This document shows, one piece after another, positions 53,750 to 62,343 of a stretch of 64,000 nt of DNA. The translations under genes and the position numbers were made by a program. The notes beneath the pieces were generated by a model. It had not been told where the DNA came from and searched no databases. It saw only the letters and a list, made by a program, of their open reading frames with translations. Numbering within the stretch: the stretch's first letter is position 1; each line of letters opens with the position of its first letter. The DNA is from Aquicella siphonis (GTDB taxonomy: Bacteria; Pseudomonadota; Gammaproteobacteria; DSM-16500). Where the stretch lies: NCBI RefSeq assembly GCF_902459485.1, contig NZ_LR699119.1:496001-560000 (forward strand), read 5' to 3'.

Positions 53750-54454
53750 ATGAATAAGCTGACGAAAACATTACTCGTGATTTCTGGCGCAGCGCTGCTT
53801 GCCGGCTGTGTCATTGAGGAAAGTTATACCACGGATTATTACAGCGGCGGCGGTGATGGTTATTACAGCAGCGTCACTTCCGGCTATAACCGTGATTATT
53901 ACAACCGCCATCACAAGCGTGACAAGCATTACCAGAGCACCCAGTCGCATAACAGCGGCTACTACAGTTCCCAGACACCTGCTGCTCCTAGCGGCTATTA
54001 TTCAACAGGGTCTTCCGGTTACCAGCGTCAAAGCTATGCCCCTTCCAGCCCGGCTCCATCTGATTCGGGCGGCGGGTATCGTAGTTCTGTGACAGGTTCA
54101 TCCGGCAGCTCCGGCTCTTCGTCTGGCAGCGGGTATTCCAGCTCTGGCAGTTCCGGCTCTTCGTCCGGCAGCGGGTATTCCAGCTCTGGCAGCTCCGGCT
54201 CTTCGTCCGGCAGCGGGTATTCCAGCTCCAGCAGTTCCGATTCCTCGTCTGGCAGCGGGTATTCCAGCTCTAGCAGCTCCGGCTCTTCGTCCGGCAGCGG
54301 GTATTCCAGCTCCAGCAGTTCCGATTCCTCGTCTGGCAGCGGGTATTCCAGCTCTAGCAGTTCCGATTCCGCTCCCTCCGCTGCACCTGTCAGAAAGCGT
54401 TACGGGTTTGCGGGTCATCCGGGCGGCGGCTATTCAAGCTCTGTCACGCGTTAA
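53750..54454 (+). CDS. Ser/Gly-repeat lipoprotein, 234 aa
   Basis: Lipoprotein signal with lipobox LLAGC (Cys at 20). Residues 21-120 are rich in Tyr, Ser and Gly (TTDYYSGGGDGYYSS). Residues about 120-207 are six 14-residue repeats built from SSGSGYSSS, followed by a short basic tail with YGFAGHPGGGYSSS. Such a low-complexity Gly/Ser/Tyr chain is probably unfolded and surface-exposed. No enzymatic domain. Confidence 0.8.
   Translation: MNKLTKTLLVISGAALLAGCVIEESYTTDYYSGGGDGYYSSVTSGYNRDYYNRHHKRDKHYQSTQSHNSGYYSSQTPAAPSGYYSTGSSGYQRQSYAPSSPAPSDSGGGYRSSVTGSSGSSGSSSGSGYSSSGSSGSSSGSGYSSSGSSGSSSGSGYSSSSSSDSSSGSGYSSSSSSGSSSGSGYSSSSSSDSSSGSGYSSSSSSDSAPSAAPVRKRYGFAGHPGGGYSSSVTR
54110..54370 (+). repeat. 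Six 42-bp tandem repeats in the lipoprotein gene
   Basis: GCGGGTATTCCAGCTC recurs at exactly 42-base spacing (54129, 54171, 54213, 54255, 54297, 54339). The unit encodes 14 residues, so gain or loss of copies keeps the frame. Confidence 0.92.
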
Positions 54455-54473
54455 TCCTTTGCGCTACATCGTT

Positions 54474-54498
54474 ATCCGGCTGTGATCCACAGCCGGAT
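54474..54498 (+). terminator. Hairpin after the lipoprotein gene
   Basis: ATCCGGCTGTG and CACAGCCGGAT form an 11-bp perfect stem with a 3-base loop, 20 bases after the stop codon. A T-rich stretch (CTTTCTTTT) starts about ten bases later, so termination is probable but not textbook. Confidence 0.6.
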
Positions 54499-54656
54499 CG
54501 CTGTCAGCCTTTCTTTTATCTTATTTTCCGTGTCTGCGTGACTATTAGCGGTCATTTATTTAACATGTCATGATTGACTCGTTGTTTTACATGGTTTGCC
54601 CCGACTGATTTTCCAAGCGCAGGGGCAACAGGATATTCAGCACAGGATAGAAGCTT

Positions 54657-55640
54657 ATGCGCGCCATGCTCCTGGAAAAACAAAATCAGCCTTTGTTACT
54701 AGCCGATGTCGCTGTTCCGGAGCCGGCAGCCGATCAGATTTTGATAAAAGTCCGTGCCTGCGGATTATGCCGTACAGACTTGCATATTCTGGATGGTGAA
54801 TTAGATAAGCCGGTACTGCCGCTTATTCCCGGACATCAGGTTGTGGGAATAGTAGAAAAAACCGGAAAAAATGTCCGCGGATTCAGCGGCGGCCAGCGGG
54901 TCGGCGTTCCCTGGCTGGGCAGCAGTTGCGGCCATTGTCGTTATTGCCTCGCGGAAAAGGAAAATCTTTGTGATGAGGCGCGTTTCACCGGCTATCAAGT
55001 CAATGGCGGTCTGGCGGAGTATTGTGTCGCAGATACGCGTTTCTGTTTTTCGATTCCGGACGAATATCCCGATGATCAGGCCGCGCCTTTATTGTGTGCG
55101 GGATTAATCGGCTACCGGGCATTACGTAAAACCGGAAATGCCCGGCGTTTGGGCGTGTATGGGTTTGGTGCGGCTGCGCATCTTTTGTTGCAGGTGGCAC
55201 GGCACCAGGGGCGGGAAGTATATGCGTTTACCCGGGAGGGTGACAGGGAGGCGCAACAATTCGCGTTAACGCTGGGAGCGGTGTGGGCGGGCGCCTCCTC
55301 AGAATCGCCGCCGGAGCTGCTGGACGCGGCCATTATTTTCGCGCCGGCGGGAGAGCTGGTTCCCGTCGCACTGCGGGCGCTGATCAAAGGAGGTGTGGTG
55401 GTTTGCGGCGGAATTCACATGAGTGATATCCCTTCCTTTCCCTATGAAATATTATGGGGAGAACGCGCGGTTTGCTCGGTTGCGAATTTGACGAGGCAGG
55501 ATGGGGAAGAGTTTTTGGCGCTCGCGCCTAAAATTCCGATTCATACCGAAATCCATATCTATCCGCTCGAACAGACGAATGAAGCGCTGGCTGACTTGCG
55601 CAGCGGGCGCTTCACTGGAGCTTATGTTATCAAGCTGTAG
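54657..55640 (+). CDS. Zinc-dependent alcohol dehydrogenase-like protein
   Basis: 327-aa medium-chain dehydrogenase. Catalytic zinc site: Cys in CGLCRTDLH, with His/Glu region GHQVVGIVEK. Structural zinc cysteines in CGHCRYCLAEKENLC. The Rossmann part has GVYGFGAAAH in place of the usual GxGxxG. Ends with FTGAYVIKL. The stop overlaps the convergent OsmC-like gene by 11 bases. Substrate unknown. Confidence 0.9.
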   Translation: MRAMLLEKQNQPLLLADVAVPEPAADQILIKVRACGLCRTDLHILDGELDKPVLPLIPGHQVVGIVEKTGKNVRGFSGGQRVGVPWLGSSCGHCRYCLAEKENLCDEARFTGYQVNGGLAEYCVADTRFCFSIPDEYPDDQAAPLLCAGLIGYRALRKTGNARRLGVYGFGAAAHLLLQVARHQGREVYAFTREGDREAQQFALTLGAVWAGASSESPPELLDAAIIFAPAGELVPVALRALIKGGVVVCGGIHMSDIPSFPYEILWGERAVCSVANLTRQDGEEFLALAPKIPIHTEIHIYPLEQTNEALADLRSGRFTGAYVIKL

Positions 55641-56094
55641 CAGTCTGCTCGGATTGCACGGTGACTTTGGTTTTGACCGAGGAAGAAATAAAGCAATTTT
55701 CGTGCGCCTTTTTGAACAATTCTTCCAGTACGGCGGGTTCCGGGTTTTTGTTTTCGTGAAATACAATAGTTGGTTTGATCACGACTTCAGTCATTGCCAT
55801 CTTGCCTTCCGCGTTTTTGGCGAGAGTGCCTATGGCCTCGGCGGAATAATCGTCAATGATCAAGCCTTTCAGCGCAGCCCAGTATAAAAACGTCAGCATA
55901 AAACAGCTGGAAATCGAAGCCGTGAATAATTCTTCCGGATTGGGCAGTTCAGCTTTGCCCAGGTACTCCGGCGCACTGCTCGCGGAAATGGAAGATCCGC
56001 TGCCAAAATGCACGACGTGTGACCGATCAAAGGATTTGACGTTGAAGGGGGTGGATGCGTGGCGGTTCCAGCTGATTTTGGAAATATATTGCAT
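55630..56094 (-). CDS. OsmC-family protein, 154 aa
   Basis: OsmC/Ohr-fold peroxiredoxin-like protein; members reduce organic hydroperoxides. FGSGSSISASSAPEYLGKAELPNPEELFTASISSCFMLTFLYWAA matches the family, with a conserved Cys in SSCFM; the second Cys is in HENCFISSSV. I start at ATG 56094 (MQYISKISW); the frame extends upstream to 56241 but that part is not family-like. Likely cytoplasmic. Confidence 0.9.
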   Translation of the reverse strand: MQYISKISWNRHASTPFNVKSFDRSHVVHFGSGSSISASSAPEYLGKAELPNPEELFTASISSCFMLTFLYWAALKGLIIDDYSAEAIGTLAKNAEGKMAMTEVVIKPTIVFHENKNPEPAVLEELFKKAHENCFISSSVKTKVTVQSEQTATA

Positions 56095-56161
56095 GAGACG
56101 TGTCCTTAATAATCCTGATAGTAAGATAAGCCATGCAATATACGAATCTTTTGGCCGGGAA

Positions 56162-56356
56162 TCAATCCGGAGGGGATTTGCGAAAACTTCTGACCACTTT
56201 TCCGGTTTTGTTATCCGTGATCTCGCCGTTGAAATTTCCAAATTTGCCCTGTGTCTTGATCAGCATCCAACTGTAGAGTTCATCAATGTCATTTCCGCTC
56301 TCATGGGCGACTTCGCCTTCATCGAAATAGATTTTCGCTGTATATCGGAAAGCCAT
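56162..56356 (-). CDS. Small protein of unknown function, 64 aa
   Basis: ATG at 56356 preceded by AAAGGGGGGG, a strong ribosome binding site. The protein (MAFRYTAKIYFDEGEVAHES, then DIDELYSWMLIKTQGKFGNF) looks like a small alpha/beta fold, ending TGKVVRSFRKSPPD. It precedes the OsmC gene on the same strand by 67 bases and may share its transcript. No family recognised. Confidence 0.65.
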   Translation of the reverse strand: MAFRYTAKIYFDEGEVAHESGNDIDELYSWMLIKTQGKFGNFNGEITDNKTGKVVRSFRKSPPD

Positions 56357-56485
56357 AACCCCCCCCTTTAAAACAGGTTTTAGGTCTGCCTCTGCCTATA
56401 TACATTATACTGGAATTCCGGGCGCAACTGGGGGATGGCGGGGAGGTGCAAAGTAATAATTTGTTTAATAATAACTTTTATTACC

Positions 56486-57286
56486 TTACTCGGTGTTTTC
56501 ATCCAGCTGCGGTTTGATGGTCTTCAGAAACTGCCGCATGATGGCGGGATTGGCCGCCACTATATTCCCGGTTTTCAGGTAGTCTTCGCCGCCATGGGGA
56601 TCGCATACCATACCGCCAGCTTCCTTGACCAAGAGGATGCCTGCCGCAATATCCCAGATATTAAGGCCAATTTCCCAAAAGCCGTCCAGGCGGCCGCAGG
56701 CGACGTAGGCAAGATCCAGCGTGGCAGCTCCCGCCCGGCGTACATCACCGCAAAGAGGGATCATGGACTGAAGGATTTTACCTGGAATGTCGTGGCTGAC
56801 ATTCTTGTGACGGTAAGCGAATCCGGTTCCCAGCAGGCATTCTTCCAGGCGTTTACGTTGGCTGACGCGAATACGGCGCTCATTCAGATGGGCGCCTTTG
56901 CCCCGGCTCGCGGTGAATAATTCCTGGCGGTTAGGGTCATAGATCACGCCGTGTTCAATCTTGTTTTTGTGGGTAACCGCGATAGAAATGGCAAAATGCG
57001 GGAATCCATGAATGAAATTGCGCGTTCCGTCAATGGGGTCTATGATCCATTGATAATCATCTCCCTTGATTTCCCCGCCTTCTTCGCCGAGAAACCCGTG
57101 AGTAGGGTAAGCCTTGCGCACGATGGAGATGATTTCCTGTTCCACGCGCTGATCCACTTCCGTGACCATGTCATTGGGTTGCTTTTCAGCGATTTTGATA
57201 TTTTCGAGGCGCTTCATGGCGCGGGTGATGATGTTGCCCGCAGACCGCGCCGCTTCAATCGCAATGTTTATGATGGGTTCTCGCAT
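56486..57286 (-). CDS. suhB: Inositol-1-monophosphatase family protein SuhB
   Basis: Mg-dependent phosphatase of the FIG superfamily; SuhB also binds RNA polymerase for rRNA antitermination in Escherichia coli. Motif 1 FLGEEGG (near 70) and WIIDPIDGTRNFIHGFP (near 83-99), motif 2 WDIAAGILLVKEAGG. I start at ATG 57286 (266 aa, usual length); an upstream extension to 57445 is not conserved in character. Divergent from trmJ, as in many gammaproteobacteria. Confidence 0.96.
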   Translation of the reverse strand: MREPIINIAIEAARSAGNIITRAMKRLENIKIAEKQPNDMVTEVDQRVEQEIISIVRKAYPTHGFLGEEGGEIKGDDYQWIIDPIDGTRNFIHGFPHFAISIAVTHKNKIEHGVIYDPNRQELFTASRGKGAHLNERRIRVSQRKRLEECLLGTGFAYRHKNVSHDIPGKILQSMIPLCGDVRRAGAATLDLAYVACGRLDGFWEIGLNIWDIAAGILLVKEAGGMVCDPHGGEDYLKTGNIVAANPAIMRQFLKTIKPQLDENTE

Positions 57287-57541
57287 AGTGTTAAAAGCGC
57301 TTCGCAAATTATATTTATCAGAGTGGGACAATAATAAAACGAAAGGGCCGGGGATGCCAGGGATAATTGTGTCAGCCCGGGGCCGTGCCGGTCCGGAGGT
57401 GAGCGAGTCAATTCGCGGGGATACTTCAAAGCCGTGAGCGGGCAAGCGGGATGTCCGGCCGCTGCCTGAAGCAAAATACCAACCTCATTAGACTTGTGAT
57501 AAGCTGTCGGCCCTGTGACACCTGATGACTAATGTACGGCC

Positions 57542-58267
57542 ATGCTTGATCGAATTCGAATTGTACTGGTAAATACATCCCATCCCGGGAATATTGGTTC
57601 CGCCGCGCGGGCGATGAAAACCATGGGTTTATCCGACCTCTGGCTGGTGGCGCCGGAACAGTTCCCGCACGCGAAAGCGGTCGAAATGGCGTCCGGCGCC
57701 TCTGACATCCTGGACCAGGCGGTGGTTGTGAGTACACTGGAAGAAGCAGTGGCGGACTGCACCCTGGTGGTGGGCGCAAGCGCACGATCGCGCACCATTC
57801 CCTGGCCTATGCTTGCTCCGCGCGCAATGACTGAGCAATTGAAGCGCGAGGCTCCCGCGGGTACCACAGCCATTCTGTTTGGCCGCGAACAATCCGGTTT
57901 GAGCAATGAAGAATTACAGCGCTGCCATCTGCACACACAAATTCCGGCAAATCCCGGATACAGTTCGCTGAATCTGGCTGCCGCGGTCCAGGTGATTTCT
58001 TATGAACTGCGCCTCGCCAGTCTGGACACGAATGCCTCAGCCGATACATGGGATTATCGTCTTGCGACAGCTGATGAAATGGAAAAGTTTTTCACGCATT
58101 TGCAGGATGTGTTGATTGAAATTGATTTTTTGAAAATGAATGCGCCGCGCAAGTTAATGACGCGATTGCGCCGCATGTTTATGCGTACCCGTCCGGATGT
58201 CATGGAAATGAATATCTTGCGCGGTATACTCACCGCCATACAGGAATCCAAAAAAAACGGCGTCTGA
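57542..58267 (+). CDS. trmJ: tRNA (cytidine/uridine-2'-O-)-methyltransferase TrmJ
   Basis: SPOUT methyltransferase that modifies position 32 of tRNAs. Trefoil-knot motifs: VNTSHPGNIGSAARAMKTMG (near 10), LFGREQSGLSNEEL (near 105) and PANPGYSSLNLAAAVQVISYEL (near 130). 241 aa with the C-terminal helical extension of TrmJ. Followed by repeat locus E. Confidence 0.96.
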   Translation: MLDRIRIVLVNTSHPGNIGSAARAMKTMGLSDLWLVAPEQFPHAKAVEMASGASDILDQAVVVSTLEEAVADCTLVVGASARSRTIPWPMLAPRAMTEQLKREAPAGTTAILFGREQSGLSNEELQRCHLHTQIPANPGYSSLNLAAAVQVISYELRLASLDTNASADTWDYRLATADEMEKFFTHLQDVLIEIDFLKMNAPRKLMTRLRRMFMRTRPDVMEMNILRGILTAIQESKKNGV

Positions 58268-58309
58268 CAATGTAACTCCGATTCCAGATGAACAGTTTTA
58301 CTTGCCCTT

Positions 58310-58447
58310 CTACAGACTCAGGACAGGCCCTTCGAGACGGACACTGACGTGTCCTCCTCAGGCCTGTCCTGAGCTTGTCGAAGGAGCGAACGGATTGAGT
58401 ATTTTCCGTTCGTGGTGAGGAGCCGCGTTAGCGGCGTCTCGAACCAC
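58310..58447. repeat. Palindromic repeat locus E
   Basis: CAGGACAGGCC...GGCCTGTCCTG form a long inverted repeat around CCTTCGAGACGGACACTGAC. This is followed by AGCTTGTCGAAGGAGCGAAC, CCGTTCGTGGTGAGGAGCCG and GCGGCGTCTCGAACCAC. Same units as loci B-D. The gap 58268-58590 contains this, a TATAAT at 58537-58542 that could serve the next gene, and nothing else recognised. Confidence 0.8.
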
Positions 58448-58590
58448 ATGCCTCGCTATCATTGCAAACCTTGCGCTGTGCTTCCGCCTCATGACGGGGC
58501 ATAAGAGTATTTTAATTAATTTCAAGAATTAAGCCTTATAATGGGTGTAAACAATAAAAATGATGATAACAAACGAGGGGCATGCGAATT

Positions 58591-59613
58591 ATGTCGAATA
58601 TTCATACTATCATCGAATTCCTTTACCTTAATGCGGATTTCTTTTCAGTCACATTTAATGCGGATTCGAATAAGAAATTTCAGGCGTGGGCGGAAAACAA
58701 TGCGCAAATGATAGCGCCGCTGTCTGATGAGATGCACAAGGCATTTCTGCGCGGACAGCATACAACCTATTATATGACTATCGCTGAATTCAGAATCGCA
58801 ATGTTCGGAGACGGCCGGCATGTACAAGGCTTGCTTGACGGCAGCCCTCAGGCAATGCAGCGCTTTCTGATGAAAAATCCGAGAGTGGCTAACACTCTTT
58901 TGAAACATATGCAAAATCCTGTCATCCAGAAATGGTATGAGGAACAGGCGACAGCTCAGCAGCGGGTTGAGCGCAAGGCCCGAAATCAGGATATTGAATC
59001 GGGTGAATTCTGGCGGATTTTGGATTATCAGGCCGCTTCCGTCCGTTACCATCAATATTTACAAAACGAAATCGCACAGGAAGTGAATAAAATCAGTAAT
59101 GAAGAAACGCTTTCCGCATTGTACAAGACCCTCTTTAACAAGACTGTCGATGTGAAGATATTGCAGCATTCGCAAATTGCGCAAATGAAACGCGGCATTA
59201 CCGCCGCATTGATAAGGCAATATGGTGCCAGGCATGCAAATGAAGCGGATGCGAAGGTCGAGCAAGTGATTGGAGATAATATCAAGCTGTCACTTGCCTT
59301 GAAAAAACACCGGGTGATGCATAGGGCTGTGACCATTTTGCGCAAACCGGCTCAGTCAAGGACAGACGTATTGAAAAAATTTCATCAGCATATCACAGCA
59401 AACCGTGATCTCCTGGCAACACGGCGTGACACCGGCTTTGTCACCTTTGTCAAAGGCCTGGGTGTGGCCGCGGCGACCATTTTTGGCGTTGTCATCGGCG
59501 GATATTTTGCCTATCAAGGATTATTTGGAGCCAATGCAACTAACGGTAAAATGTATATGAATGAGATTAAGGCAATCAGTGCTGCGCCTCGCCGCACGTG
59601 CGTGCGCGGCTAA
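58591..59613 (+). CDS. Orphan helical protein with one C-terminal membrane segment, 340 aa
   Basis: I do not recognise it. The first 285 residues are soluble and helical (IIEFLYLNADFFSVTF, MQRFLMKNPRVANTLLKHM, QQRVERKARNQD). A hydrophobic segment near 295-312 (VKGLGVAAATIFGVVIGGYF) is followed by 30 residues with a basic end. I use ATG 58591 because GAGGGG lies ten bases upstream; ATG 58582 is too close to it. The stop overlaps the convergent gene by four bases. A membrane-targeted effector or inner-membrane protein are both possible. Confidence 0.65.
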   Translation: MSNIHTIIEFLYLNADFFSVTFNADSNKKFQAWAENNAQMIAPLSDEMHKAFLRGQHTTYYMTIAEFRIAMFGDGRHVQGLLDGSPQAMQRFLMKNPRVANTLLKHMQNPVIQKWYEEQATAQQRVERKARNQDIESGEFWRILDYQAASVRYHQYLQNEIAQEVNKISNEETLSALYKTLFNKTVDVKILQHSQIAQMKRGITAALIRQYGARHANEADAKVEQVIGDNIKLSLALKKHRVMHRAVTILRKPAQSRTDVLKKFHQHITANRDLLATRRDTGFVTFVKGLGVAAATIFGVVIGGYFAYQGLFGANATNGKMYMNEIKAISAAPRRTCVRG

Positions 59614-61283
59614 GGGTGACGCAATCCATTCATGGAGACGACCGGACATAACAACACATTTTGATGTGTGACCGCTTGCCTGTCACTGTAGATTTTCTCA
59701 CATTTTCCAGCCGGCATCAGATCAAAGCGGCGCACAGTTTGATAAAGGGCCGGCATTTGTGCATCCGATGTCAATAAAAACAGGGGGTCATGCTGTCCGC
59801 GCAGCCGCGCGCGTATGTTTTCCGTTGCGGTTGATTCTTCCAGATATTGCCGGTGCCAGAAGGGGACGCCGATAAACCGCCAGCCGCGGGGAAAGAAGGG
59901 GATCAAATAAGTTTGCGGACGCGGATCACGATCCATGACATAAGCTGTATATGTCATGAGCACTGTAGCCCGGGGTGTGCGGGCAATCAATGACGGCAGT
60001 TTGACGTTAAAAAAGCTTGAGTCATACCAGGGCGCTCTTACCATGGGAATGGGAGAGAGAAAATAAAGAAGAATGTAAAACACCAGAAATACGCTTGCGT
60101 AACAAAGAATTTTGTTGCGCACCATCTGTTGTATCAACAAATAAATGATCAGCGGTGCAAGCATTTCCAGCGCAGCGAGGTAGCGCGCAATGGAAAAATA
60201 ATATTGCCAGACGATGTAAGAAAAAATAAAAAACGCGAACAGCCAGTAATGCAGCAGAAATAACGGAAGTTCAGATGTTTCCTGCTGGGCTGCGCGTTCT
60301 TGCGCGGCCGCATTTTTTTTGCGCCAGGCGTAGAATTTGTTTTTGATCCATTGCAAGCCGATCCATACAAACAAGATATAGATTACTGGAAAACGCAGGT
60401 CCCGGAATGGCGCATCCGCGGTGCGGCCGTCCCAGGCAAAATAAAAAGGAAAAAACAGGATTTGCGAAAGCGTGGAAGGAAGGAACCGTTTATCACGCCA
60501 GGCGGCATCGATAAAATCAGGTGAATGAAAGAAATTGTTGAAAAATGGAAAAAAAGGATTTCGATGCGATTCCCACATGACTGCCATCCAGTAGCCATTC
60601 GTCACCAACATGCCGGCTGCGCATCCTGCGCCCCAGAGACAAAGCGTTTTGAGCCTCACGCCAAAGGGAACAGGTAAAATTAACGCGGCGGCGATGCCTC
60701 CCGCGATGTAAATTCCAGCTGTCAGTTTCAAGCCGAATCCCAGTCCCAGTATGACTCCGGATAGAACATGCCGGACACGGGACAGGCGCTCTGATTGTTG
60801 ATAAATTGAAAGACACTGTAATTGCAGCAGTACGAATCCCAGGACAAACACTGCCACCAGATTGTCATTTTGGAAGGATCCGATTCCGGGCAAAACCGTG
60901 GGTCCGCATAATCCCATGAAGGCGAGCATGACTGCGATGAAGTAAGCATAGGGTTCCTGTATCAGGCGGCGGGCGATCAGGAATAATAACCATAAATTGA
61001 TTCCGTGTGCGGCGCCCAATATGAATTCCGACATCCGCGGCGTCATCTGGCTGATTAAAAAATACGAAAACAGGTCAATGGCGGGATTAATAAATTGATG
61101 GATATAGGAATTGGGCCAATAATCCATTTGCCTGCGCCCGTTTAGCAAGGCAAATGGGCTGTAATAATGATAATGCGCGAGGTCCCAGCAGAGTTCTTTG
61201 CCAAAATATAGGGACAACCACCCGCAGCCCAGCATGGCCAGCAGTAAAACTATCCTGTGATCTTTTAGTGTCTTGTACATCAT
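59610..61283 (-). CDS. Polytopic glycosyltransferase-like membrane protein, 557 aa
   Basis: About ten hydrophobic segments with an early acidic loop (KELCWDLAHYHYYSPFALL, residues 29-47) where GT-C enzymes carry their catalytic acids, then WPNSYIHQFINP. The C-terminal 100 residues are soluble. The layout matches GT-C lipid-linked sugar transferases (families 39/87). It follows the family 2 glycosyltransferase after four bases, so the two are coupled: one makes polyprenyl-phosphate sugar, the other uses it. Specific sugar and acceptor unknown. Confidence 0.75.
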   Translation of the reverse strand: MMYKTLKDHRIVLLLAMLGCGWLSLYFGKELCWDLAHYHYYSPFALLNGRRQMDYWPNSYIHQFINPAIDLFSYFLISQMTPRMSEFILGAAHGINLWLLFLIARRLIQEPYAYFIAVMLAFMGLCGPTVLPGIGSFQNDNLVAVFVLGFVLLQLQCLSIYQQSERLSRVRHVLSGVILGLGFGLKLTAGIYIAGGIAAALILPVPFGVRLKTLCLWGAGCAAGMLVTNGYWMAVMWESHRNPFFPFFNNFFHSPDFIDAAWRDKRFLPSTLSQILFFPFYFAWDGRTADAPFRDLRFPVIYILFVWIGLQWIKNKFYAWRKKNAAAQERAAQQETSELPLFLLHYWLFAFFIFSYIVWQYYFSIARYLAALEMLAPLIIYLLIQQMVRNKILCYASVFLVFYILLYFLSPIPMVRAPWYDSSFFNVKLPSLIARTPRATVLMTYTAYVMDRDPRPQTYLIPFFPRGWRFIGVPFWHRQYLEESTATENIRARLRGQHDPLFLLTSDAQMPALYQTVRRFDLMPAGKCEKIYSDRQAVTHQNVLLCPVVSMNGLRHP

Positions 61284-61287
61284 TCGT

Positions 61288-62223
61288 TTAACGCGCGGAA
61301 GCAGCGATCAGATACCAGCATCGTTTCGTTTCCAGCCGGGAACGGCTGACGCTGTCCAGAATAATTCCACAGGCGAGGCATAAACTCGCCAGCAATCCAA
61401 GCGAGGCGGCCAGGATTGCCGTGGGCATTCGGGGGACCAATCCGGTGTGGATAAAATTAATCGTGACGGGGATTCCGAGAGTCAGGGAAATGATGGCGAG
61501 CAGAATAAACAAGACCCCAAAAAACGCCATGGGACGCACATATAAAAACAGTAAAAGAATGGTGCGCAGGATACGCAAACCATCCCGGATGGTATTCAGC
61601 TTGCTGACCGAGCCTGGCGGCCGCTCCTGATAAGGAGTTTCGATTTCAGCGCAGGGCAGTCCCAGCTGCAGCGCATGTATGGTGATTTCAGCCTCGATTT
61701 CGAATCCCTGCGAGATGGCGGGAAATGACTTTACGAAACGCCGTGAGAAAATCCGGTAACCGGAAAATATGTCCGTAAACTGATGACCAAACAAAAAGTT
61801 GACGGTTCGGGTAAACAACTTGTTGCCCAGGGCATGTCCGGGCCGAAAAGAGTATTGTCCGTTGGGTCTGCGGGTGCAAACTACCATGTCGAGAGATTGC
61901 TGGATCAACAGATCAATGGCGGCGGGCGCGCTGGCGGCGTCGTAGGTTGCATCGCCGTCAACCATGACGTAGATATCGGCTTCTATATCCGCAAACATGC
62001 GTCTTACCACCTGGCCTTTTCCACGCATGGCGACATGTGTGACATGCACTCCGCCGGCGAGCGCGATTTGCACGCTGTTGTCAGTTGAGCCGTTGTCGTA
62101 TACATAGAGGTCGGATTGTGGAAAATACTGTTTGAAATCATGGATGACCCGCGGCAGGGTGGCGCTTTCGTTATAGCAGGGGATCAGAATTGCGATGCGG
62201 GGATTGGCTGTTGAATTATCCAT
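61288..62223 (-). CDS. Family 2 glycosyltransferase, dolichol-phosphate-mannose-synthase-like
   Basis: 311 aa. The GT-A domain has ILIPCYNESATLPRVI (near 12), DNGSTDNS and the metal motif VMVDGDATYD (near 86). Two C-terminal membrane helices (about 225-250 and 262-290) follow, as in GtrB/ArnC-type enzymes that load a sugar onto undecaprenyl phosphate at the cytoplasmic face. It is the middle gene of the leftward glycan cluster. Confidence 0.9.
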   Translation of the reverse strand: MDNSTANPRIAILIPCYNESATLPRVIHDFKQYFPQSDLYVYDNGSTDNSVQIALAGGVHVTHVAMRGKGQVVRRMFADIEADIYVMVDGDATYDAASAPAAIDLLIQQSLDMVVCTRRPNGQYSFRPGHALGNKLFTRTVNFLFGHQFTDIFSGYRIFSRRFVKSFPAISQGFEIEAEITIHALQLGLPCAEIETPYQERPPGSVSKLNTIRDGLRILRTILLLFLYVRPMAFFGVLFILLAIISLTLGIPVTINFIHTGLVPRMPTAILAASLGLLASLCLACGIILDSVSRSRLETKRCWYLIAASAR

Positions 62224-62343
62224 TAGTAACCCTGTCCAGCTTGTATTCCAGAGATGACATCAATCGTATCATCTTAGCAAAGACAGTCATAAATACAACC
62301 TCCGGGCAGACTGCCCCGCGATTTTTGGCAGAGGCTGTACACA

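Noticed and set aside
54098-54418. Minus-strand frame of Ala/Gly/Arg repeats opposite the lipoprotein gene
   Set aside because: A mirror of the 42-bp repeats; the plus-strand product has a lipoprotein signal and good start site.
56095-56241. Upstream extension of the OsmC-like frame
   Set aside because: It overlaps the small gene at 56162 on the same strand and has no family-like sequence; ATG 56094 starts at the conserved N terminus.
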